The position numbers and the translations under genes were made by a program. From Rana temporaria (lineage: Eukaryota > Chordata > Amphibia > Anura > Ranidae), in assembly GCF_905171775.1 (NCBI RefSeq), contig NC_053489.1, positions 397,585,483-397,649,482 of the forward strand: a stretch of 64,000 nucleotides of DNA, written 5' to 3'. The notes under the pieces are model-generated. The model was not told where the DNA came from. It saw only the letters and a list, made by a program, of their open reading frames with translations, and searched no databases. Below, piece after piece: positions 56,148-64,000 of this stretch (position 1 is its first letter; each line of letters opens with the position of its first letter).

Positions 56148-56834
56148 TTAGAGTTACAGAGGAGGTCTAGTGCTAAAATTATTGCTCTCGCTCTAATGCA
56201 CGCGTCAATACCTCACCTGTGTGGTTTGAACAGCGTTTACATATGTGGGCGGGACTTACATGCGTGTTCGCTTTTGAGTGTGAGCTCCTAGGGACAGGGG
56301 CCGTTTAATTTTTTATTTTTTTCTTTCCTTTTTACGTAATTTTTTTTATTTGTGCACTTTTTTTTCCTTTTTTTATCACTTTTATTCCTATTACAAGGAA
56401 CCTAAACATCCCTTGTAATAGGAATAGTGTGTGACAGGTCCTCTTTATGGAGAGAGGCTGTCCTCCAGGCTGGAAAGCATGAGATCGGGGAAAAAAACCC
56501 CACTAATCTCATGCTTTCAGCCGTGATTGCACCTTTGTTTATGTTTTTAAATCTCTATGCTCCTCATTCGGCGGCGGACGATTCGTTCTCTGGGCCTCCA
56601 ATGGCACGGGAGAGCCCAGAGAAGCATCGGATGGCGGTGGGAGGGGGAATGTCCCCTCCCGCCGCCTGTAAGAAAGATCAAGTGGTGGAACTGCCGCTAT
56701 GATCGTTCTTATGGTGCGAACAATCGTCGCCTGTAAAAAAGGATATCTGAATGATGCCTGTATCTGCACCCATCATTCAGATACCCCCCACTGAAGTCCA
56801 GGATGTCATATGACATCCTATAGTAAGGAAGTGG

Positions 56835-58248
56835 TTACAATTTGCCTTGGAGTCAGGCCGGTGCTACCACTAGGCAGCCGCCTAGGGCACTCTGGAGAGA
56901 GGCGGTGGCACTACTACCCAGGGCGCCCGGCCACCGGTGATCCTACTCCCTCTCAGCAACTAACTCAACAGGCAGTCGCTCCACTATAGAGTCCCTCCGT
57001 ACAGTGTTAGAGACGCTGGCACAGCAGCGGTGGAGGAATGGAGGAAGGAAAGAAAACATCCCCTGTGCACCCCTGATCATCACAGTGCCACTGGCAGTGA
57101 GTGTGACCTGTCTGTGTACCTGCGGTCACATCGTTACCGTCCACCACCAGTCCGCCTCTGATGTACCGCTCCGCTACAGCCAGCTCTGCCTCTGAGCCTC
57201 TGCCTTTCTGTCCAGTGCTGCCTGTGCCCATACGTCGAATTCCCCCCCCCCATCAATAAGGCCTCTCTCTCCTGTGTTTTTCCTATTGTGGCAGCCAGTG
57301 CAAGATTTACAGTACCCTGACAGAACCAGAGTGATGAGATCACGCTGAAAGTACAATAATGGCGGCAGGTACTGTATGTCCCTTAGGTGGGACCTAGGCC
57401 CCCATACCCATTTTAAGGCCAATTATTAGATGATAAGCCAGCCAAGTGGGGTCTAGCAAAATGAACAAGTAATTTCCCATAGACTGCAATGGTATTTATG
57501 GTATAACTTTTGCCCATGTTAGGCTCTTTGTTTGCCCACACGGACCAGGGTGTGTTTGTCCAATCTCTAATTTTGTAGCATGCGGGATGATGTGATTCAT
57601 TTTGGACAGGGTTTTGTCTTATTTTCTGCTAGCTGCATTTCTGGTGATCTGAGCATGCCCAGGGACTTAGATTTTTTGATGTTGCTTTTTGTGTGTGAAC
57701 AGTACTTGGATGTTTCTGGGCATGCTCATAGAGCGGGTTTTTTGGGTTAGTAATTTAAGGGCATCCTTAACATGTGTACCCACTTTAAAGTTCAGTCTCT
57801 ACATTGGGTGAACTTGCGTTTTGTGGGTTTCATGGGCTGTGCATGTGTTTTCAATTGCCTCATTAGCACACAAGCCTATGTTATATAAAGCTTGCAGAGA
57901 ACATTTGTTACCTTGCCCTGAAAAGAGGTCAGATTGTGTGTGGGACCGGCTGGCAAGATTATATTTGTGTGTCCTTATCGAATTTATGTCTTTGCAAAAC
58001 AGATATGTTTTTGATCAAGGGTTTTTTGACTGGTTTATTTATTTATTTTGGGTGGGGGCTATCTTCGCCTGAAATATTTGTGAGGTTGTCAATGTATGTT
58101 GTTTTTAGGGTGTTCACTTTGATGTAATTGTCTGTGCTGCATTATTTTGCTAAATCTTTCTCAAGATGTTGTGACTAGTTAATGTTTCAATCCTTAATAT
58201 ATGTCTGTGGGTCTATTTATCCTGTTAATTTCCAAAGCATAAACCATA
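56835..58248. other. No gene; decayed repeats
   Basis: No coding region with family motifs. A stretch near 56855-57360 ('taggcagccgcctagggc') looks like a known-style interspersed repeat that I cannot name, and 57420-58240 is AT-rich unique-looking sequence. Confidence 0.4.
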
Positions 58249-60607
58249 CAGTAGGTGTTTGTGATATTGTGTTTTTAGCATGACAGCATCGCGCTGATTC
58301 TCGGCGACATGGTGCCGAGATCTCGCCGACATCTCGCACTCACTGACAGCACATTCCAACGTGCGCGTCATAGAAGCGACGGGAGATCCGACTTGGATTC
58401 CCGCCAATTCTACACGTGTGCGACGTTTGTTATGAATCCTGAGGGGGAAGTCCCCGCCGGATTTTAAATAAAAATTCGGCATGGGTTCCCCCCTCAGGAG
58501 CATACCGGGCCCTTTGGTCTGTTATGGGTTGTAAGGAGAGCCCCCCTACGCCGAAAAAACGGCGTAGGGGGTCCCCCTACAATCCATACCAGACCCGTAT
58601 CCAAAGCACGCTACCCGGCCGGTCAGGAAAGGAGTGGGGACGAGCGAGCGCCCCCCCCCCCTCCTGAGCCGTACCGGGCTGCATGCCCTCAACATGGGGG
58701 GGTTGGGTGCTCTGGGGCAGGGGGGCGCACTGCGGGGCCCCCCCACCCCAGAGCACCCTGTCCCCATGTTGATGAGGACAGGGCCCCTTCCCGACAACCC
58801 TGGCCGTTGGTTGTCGGGGTATGCGTGCGGGAGGCTTATCGGAATCTGGGAGCCTCCTTTAATAAGGGGGCCCCCAGATACCGGCCCCCCACCCTAAGTG
58901 AATGGATATGGGGTACATCGTACCCCTACCCATTCACCTGGAGGAAAAGTGGTAAAAACACAAATAAAAAACACAGGGTATTAAAATATTTTATTAGTCT
59001 GCTCCGGAGGCTCCCCCTGTCTTCTTTAGCTCTTTTACCAGGGGGAGCTTCTTCTTCCGATTTCCGGGGGTCTTCTCCTGCTCTCCGGGGTCTTCACCGC
59101 TCTTCTGTGACGTCTTCTCCGCTCCGGGGGGTCTTCTTCTATGTTCGCCGCTCTCTGCTCTTGACTCGGCGCACCCCGGTTCTTCCTCCCGCTGTCCGGT
59201 GCCTTCTCCTTCTTCCGCTGTTCTGTGACGTCTTCTCCTCTTCTTCCGCTGTTCTGTGACGTCTTCTACTTCTCCCTTCAGGCCGCTGTGCTGTGACGTC
59301 TTCTCTTCTTCTCTTCTCCCGATGCTGACACATCGCCTCTTCTCGCTGCAATGGCGGGTGCGTGGCTTGCATCGGATTTATATAGGCCTTACAGTCCCAT
59401 CATGCTCCGGTAGGTACCACTTGGGTAGGTATCACATGGGTAGGTACCAGAGCATGATGGGACTGTGAGGCCTAGATAAATCCGATGCAAGCCACGCACC
59501 TGTCATTGCAGCGAGAAGAGGCGACGTGTCAGCATCGGGAGAAGAGAAGAAGAGAAGACGTCACAGCACAGCGGCCTGAAGGGAGAAGTAGAAGACATCA
59601 CAGAACAGCGGAAGAAGAGGAGAAGACGTCACAGAACAGCGGAAGAAGGAGAAGGCACCGGACAGCGGGAGGAAGAACCGGGGTGCGCCGAGTCAAGAGC
59701 GGAGAGCGGCGAACATAGAAGAAGACCCCCCGGAGCGGAGAAGACGTCACAGAAGAGCGGTGAAGACCCCGGAGAGCAGGAGAAGACCCCCGGAAATCGG
59801 AAGAAGAAGCTCCCCCTGGTAAAAGAGCTAAAGAAGACAGGGGGAGCCTCCGGAGCAGACTAATAAAATATTTTAATACCCTGTGTTTTTTATTTGTGTT
59901 TTTACCACTTTTCCTCCAGGTGAATGGGTAGGGGTACGATGTACCCCATATCCATTCACTTAGGGTGGGGGGCCGGTATCTGGGGGCCCCCTTATTAAAG
60001 GGGGATCCCAGATTCCGATAAGCCTCCCGCCCGCATACCCCGACAACCAACGGCCAGGGTTGTCGGGAAGGGGCCCTGTCCTCATCAACATGGGGACAGG
60101 GTGCTCTGGGGTGGGGGGGCCCCGCAGTGCGCCCCCATGCCCCAGAGCACCCAACCCCCCCATGTTGAGGGCATGCAGCCCGGTACGGCTCAGGAGGGGG
60201 GGTGGCGCTCGCTCGTCCCCACTCCTTTCCTGACCGGCCGGGTAGCGTGCTTTGGATACAGGTCTCGTATGGATTGTAGGGGGACCCCCTACGCCGTTTT
60301 TTTCGGCATAGGGGGGCTCTCCTTACAACCCATAACAGACCTAAGGGCCCGGTATGCTCCTGAAGGGGGAACCAATGCCGAATTTTTATTTAAAATCCGG
60401 CGGGGACTTCCCCCTCAGGATTCATAACAAACGCCGCACACGTGTAGAATTGGCGGGAATCCAAGTCGGATCTCCCGTCGCTTCTATGACGGCTCTGTCT
60501 CCATCGCGGCAAGCCAGCTCGGCGCTGGCTCCCGCGATGGGGCTCGTAGGTGCTCAATCTCGCCGAGAAAGGGAGCGAGATTGACACAATATCGCGTGCA
60601 CCTACTG
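58249..60607. mobile_element. Palindromic TA-target element, copy 2 (complete)
   Basis: A 2,359-bp element begins CAGTAGGTG and ends CACCTACTG, with TA at 58247-58248 and 60608-60609. Its two arms are inverted for nearly the full length and meet near 59430, where 'ggtaggtacc' words alternate. Each arm has, from the outside in, a variable ~120-bp tip, GC-rich hairpins (58640-58850), the GGTGAATGGGTAGGGGTACG box, an AATAAA-type site and a GA-rich 'gaagacgtcacag' array. Mirror open frames at 58807-59259 and 59598-60050 come from the symmetry. No transposase is seen. Confidence 0.9.
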
Positions 60608-60609
60608 TA

Positions 60610-61257
60610 TTCTGTTTACTGTCTCAAATGAACCTATGTTTATTTAAATTTTTTAGATTTATTTTTGTTTGATTTTTTGTTTGTTTTTTTGCTTTCCTTG
60701 TTTTGTTGACCAATAACATTACTTTCAAATTTTGAACTTTGTTTTTTGTTACTTTTTCATGCTACAGATTTTGACAGCTGCAGCTGAAATAGGCTGATTG
60801 GCCAAACAAAACAGGTGTGATTTTTGTCTCAAAGCTTCTTTCCTGGTGCCTTCATGCATGGATTGTGTGCTGCCATGGATGGTCACCAGGAAAGGAAAAA
60901 TACAGAGCGGTAATTATTATTTGTTTCCTTTTTACTGCAGTGGTTCTCAGCCTCAGACCTCAAGTCCCCCCGACAGGACATGTTTTGTGGATTTATCTTA
61001 TCAAGAAGTGTTGTCCAGACTGTCTTTTAAAGCACATGTGCAAGATGAAGGAAAACCTGCAAACATGGCCTGTTGGAGGGGGGGGGGGGGGTATTGGCGG
61101 ACAGGCTTGAAGTGTTGATTTACAGCACTGTGCTTAAATCTAGCGCAAGGCAATCCTATTCTAATTGTGGGTGTTTGAGGGAAGCCAAGTGAGTGTTAGA
61201 ACCCCTGCTTGTGATTTTTGGGTTGGGCTTTGTGTGCCTTTTCTTAAAATTTATTTC
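60610..61257. other. No gene recognised
   Basis: T-rich start (60640-60760), then unremarkable sequence with a G-run at 61077-61090. The frames here carry no family motif. Confidence 0.4.
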
Positions 61258-62165
61258 ACTTCCTGTCACACAGCTGAACAGGAAGTGAGGTTAAAACCCT
61301 ACCAATGTCTTTTCTTGGGGACACACAGGTCAATCTAACTAGTGTCCCCATTAAGCAAATTGCACTCCAGTACCCCTGTGTACACCCCAAATGATTAGTT
61401 AATTTTGGGTTTAGTAAAGGCAAAGCCACTCTGCAGTACAAGTGTAGTCGCTGAAAATCAGAGGGGAAGCACTGATGATTTTAACATCCAATCATGTTCA
61501 TGTTCATGTTTCATTTTATCATCCAATCATTCTTCCTTGCTTGTCCACTTGTAGTGCAAAGTGGATTTTCCTTTAGTAAATGGACCAAAAAAAGTCCAAG
61601 ATCGCTAAGGCCTCGTACACACGGACGGATTGTCCGCTGAAATCGGTCCGCCGGACCGTTTTCAGCGGACATGTCCGCCCGGAGATTTCTGTCTGATGGT
61701 TGTACACACCATCAGACAGAAATCCGCGCATACACTATAGGCGGTGACGTGGCCGCGCCACGTCACTTCGACGCATGCGAGGGATGGCGGCCGAGCGGAC
61801 ATGTACGGTGAGTCTGTACAGACGACCGAACATGTCCGATGGACAGGCTTCCAGCGGACATGTTTCTTAGCATGCTAAGAAACATTTGTCCGCTGGAAAA
61901 CGGTCGGCTGGACAAATGTCCGCTGGAAACCTGTCCGGTCGGCCGCACACACGACCGAACATGTCTGCTGAAACTGGTCCGCGGACCAGTTTCAGCAGAC
62001 ATGTTCGGTCGTGTGTACGGGGCCTAATAGTTTGGGGTGTACACAGCAAAATGCTAGAGTGCAATTTACATAATGGGAAACTATTTAGATTGATCTGTGT
62101 GTCCCCAAGAAAAGGCATTAAGGTTTTACCCTCACTCTCTGTTTGGCTATGTGACAGGAAGTGAA
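61258..62165. mobile_element. Inverted-arm repeat hosting a Harbinger MITE
   Basis: Sequence from 61258 ('cacttcctgtcacacagc') to about 61395 is repeated in inverted form at 62029-62165 ('tgtgacaggaagtga'). The arms are about 85% alike by eye. The MITE at 61609-62024 sits between them. A further 'cacttcctgccctatagcc' copy is near 62880. The transposon class is not clear. Confidence 0.55.
61609..62024. mobile_element. Harbinger MITE, 416 bp
   Basis: GGCCTCGTACACACGGACGG and its inverse TGTGTACGGGGCC are flanked by TAA (61606-61608, 62025-62027). GGTCCGCGGACC (near 61976) and 'gtccgctg' words repeat inside. It is related to the pair at 55198-56147 and to the ends of the 11.4-kb Harbinger. Confidence 0.9.
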
Positions 62166-62169
62166 TGAA

Positions 62170-62940
62170 TTTGAAGTAGAAAGTGACACAATTTGGGAGG
62201 TGACTTCACCCTATCAGGGGTGCAAACATCCCCAAAAAATGAGCAGACCTTTAATCCTTCTGCACTCTAGCCCCAAGTAAAAAGGAAAAAGGATTTCATT
62301 TAGTTTAAATTTGCAAAGACACATTCCTCAGATCAACTGTGATGCATGTCAATGGCCCATTTAGCCATTGTTTAATAGAAAACACCAGTTGCCTTTCACT
62401 AGAAACATTTGTTAGTCCGATCCTGGAAATCTGCATCTGCTTTACTATCACTTTCCCTAAAAATTGGGTTCCTGCGCGACCACCGTGTATTGAATATGCG
62501 CATATGTGGTTCTCGGAAAGCAGTGGCCAGCACACAGGACATCACGCCCCTACAGGAAGTTGCTTGTACTGCTGCTAAAGTCTCTGAGGAAGGGATGATA
62601 TTTATTTGCAAATTAAGAAAATTGTTTATTTAACATTGGGTGGTGTTTGTGGGGGTCCCTAACACACATTCATACATATTAGCAACGCTGTATCCTGGCC
62701 TATTGGCATGGTTATATTTTCTTAGTCCTCTCAATAAAATGATCAGAAATTTGTGCTCAAAGTAAAACTATAATCAACACTTTTTTTTTAATTTTGGATA
62801 GAGTAAGGGAGGGAGGGAGGGTTATAGCCCCTGTCAGTTTATTTTGTACCATCCCTGTCCAATTGTGTAAATTTCCCTTCACTTCCTGCCCTATAGCCAA
62901 ACAGGAAGTGAGAGAAAAACTATGCAAATTAATGGAATCC
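62170..62940. other. No gene recognised
   Basis: No family motif in any frame. There is a short 'gggagggagggaggg' run near 62808. Confidence 0.4.
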
Positions 62941-62944
62941 AATG

Positions 62945-63310
62945 CCCCCCCCCCATGTTGATGGGGACAAGGGCCTCATCCCCACAACCCTGGGCGGTGG
63001 TTGTGGGGGTCTGCGGGCGGGGGGGCTTATCGGAATCTGGAAGACCCCTTTAACAAAGGGGACCCCCAGATCCCGGCCCCCCCTATGTGAAATGGTAATG
63101 GGGTACATTGTACCTCTACAATTTCCCCCCAAAAAAGTGTAAAAAATGTAAAAAAAAAGGGCCCCATCAACATGGGGACAAGGTGCTTTGGGGGGACCCC
63201 AAAGCATCCTCCCCATGTTGTGGGCATGTGGCCTGGTACGGTTCAGGAGAGGGGGGCCAATCTCTCGTCCCCCCTCTTTTCTGTGGCCAGCCAGGTTGCG
63301 TGCTTGGATA
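62945..63310. mobile_element. Palindromic TA-target family relic, second
   Basis: The order of blocks ('catgttgatggggacaagg', 'ggtggttgtgggggtctgcg', 'ggcttatcggaatctgg', then 'gtaatggggtacattgtacc') matches one arm of copy 2, followed at 63168-63245 by a reversed piece ('catcaacatggggacaagg'). It is decayed and the ends are lost. Confidence 0.7.
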
Positions 63311-64000
63311 AGGGGTCTGCTTTGCTTATGCTTTCAGGTTCAAGTAGTATTCTACTGTATATATGTGTAAATAATATACTGTTATCTACAAATTATCTTG
63401 CCTTGTGTTATTGTAGAGGGATTCCTCTGCTGAGCTAGGACTGTTACCCATAGCTCAGTAGATCTATTGCCTCATCTGTGTAACAATATTGTCTTTGAAT
63501 TGTTCCAGTAAACGTTACTAGTATTGTAGTGGGAGGGCCCGTGGAATCCAGAATACCTTAGAAAGTATGGGATACCCTTGCTTCAGCTCCCCATGCACCT
63601 CTTATGTCTAAATCACCCTGTGTCTATTAGGGACACAGGATGAGCAAGAAAATAATGGACATTAAGAATATGTCTTGTATTACTTAAAATGGAACAGTTA
63701 TATTTATCCACAATATCTCACAGGATATATGCCATATTAGAAAGTGTGACTCATTCATACTGTTGGGACATATACTGTAAGGAGATGCTAATGTCATCAC
63801 CTTCTGTTTTAAAATCTTCGGATGGTTAAAAAAACGATCTAAAAAAACGATCGTCTGTGGGGAAATCCATCCGTCAAAAATCCATGCATGCTCAGAATCA
63901 AGTCGATGCATGCTCGGAAGCATTGAACTTAATTTTTCTCTGCACGTCGTTGTGTTTTACATCACCGCGTTGGACACGATCAGATTTTTAACTGATGGTG
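63311..64000. other. No gene recognised
   Basis: Nothing coding is supported. An inverted-looking 'aaaaaacgatctaaaaaaacga' stretch lies near 63828-63852, and the last 100 bases may be the left part of a repeat that continues beyond the window. Confidence 0.35.

Larger units (their letters stand above)
54913..56834. mobile_element. TTAA-type element holding two Harbinger MITEs
   Basis: The left TTAA (54909-54912) precedes CCACTTCCATACC and the right end is GGAAGTGG at 56834, followed by TTAC (one change from TTAA). Ends match the TTAA family. Two adjacent MITEs occupy 55198-56147. An inverted 'attcctattacaagga' / 'ccttgtaataggaat' pair is near 56385 and 56412. Confidence 0.7.

Overview
This window is eukaryotic, intergenic-type DNA built almost entirely from transposable elements. 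I found no convincing host gene and no rRNA or tRNA gene. The mixture suggests an anuran amphibian, possibly ranid-like: Tc1 elements, two-gene Harbingers, L1 and CR1 LINEs, a gag-only LTR element, TTAA-bounded repeats and hammerhead-bearing retroposons. That assignment is inference from repeat content.

Layout. 1-8 kb: a Harbinger-type Myb-like gene on the minus strand (three exons recognised, all introns phase 1). Its introns hold a Tc1 element (itself carrying a 1.86-kb palindromic element), a Helitron end and a tRNA-type SINE. 8-16 kb: an unidentified A-tailed retroposon, a cluster of ZNF143-like motifs, an AT-rich satellite, a CR1 fragment and TTAA-bounded repeats. 16.3-27.7 kb: an 11.4-kb Harbinger element with an intact two-exon transposase and a convergent Myb-like gene, inserted in an old Tc1. 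A MITE sits between the two genes, and inside it are two hammerhead-bearing inverted-arm elements, one within the other. 28.6-42.1 kb: a five-layer nest in which a Tc1 holds a TTAA element and an old L1, the old L1 holds a full-length L1, and that L1 holds an LTR element. 43.5-50 kb: a second Harbinger whose transposase is split by a hammerhead-bearing insertion and whose right end lies in a tandem array of exactly 1,089-bp period. 51-64 kb: Harbinger MITEs, minisatellites, another hammerhead insertion, TTAA elements and further copies of the palindromic TA element.

The most interesting signal is a set of five hammerhead-ribozyme-like motifs (about 20.4, 22.06 on both strands, 42.6, 46.64 and 54.0 kb). 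Each has recognisable core boxes, a stem II and a downstream AATAAA, and four have a clear stem I. Three sit in insertions bounded by 14-15-bp target duplications, one by 9 bp, and three of the host elements have inverted arms. Hammerheads are known in Penelope-like elements and retrozymes. These copies look like a short non-autonomous family related to those, with no reverse transcriptase of their own. The second notable signal is a palindromic element family with TA target duplications: two full copies and two relics.

The genes work as transposon systems. In the Harbingers, a DDE nuclease and a Myb/SANT-like DNA-binding partner act on shared terminal repeats, and several MITEs here carry matching termini and could be moved by them.
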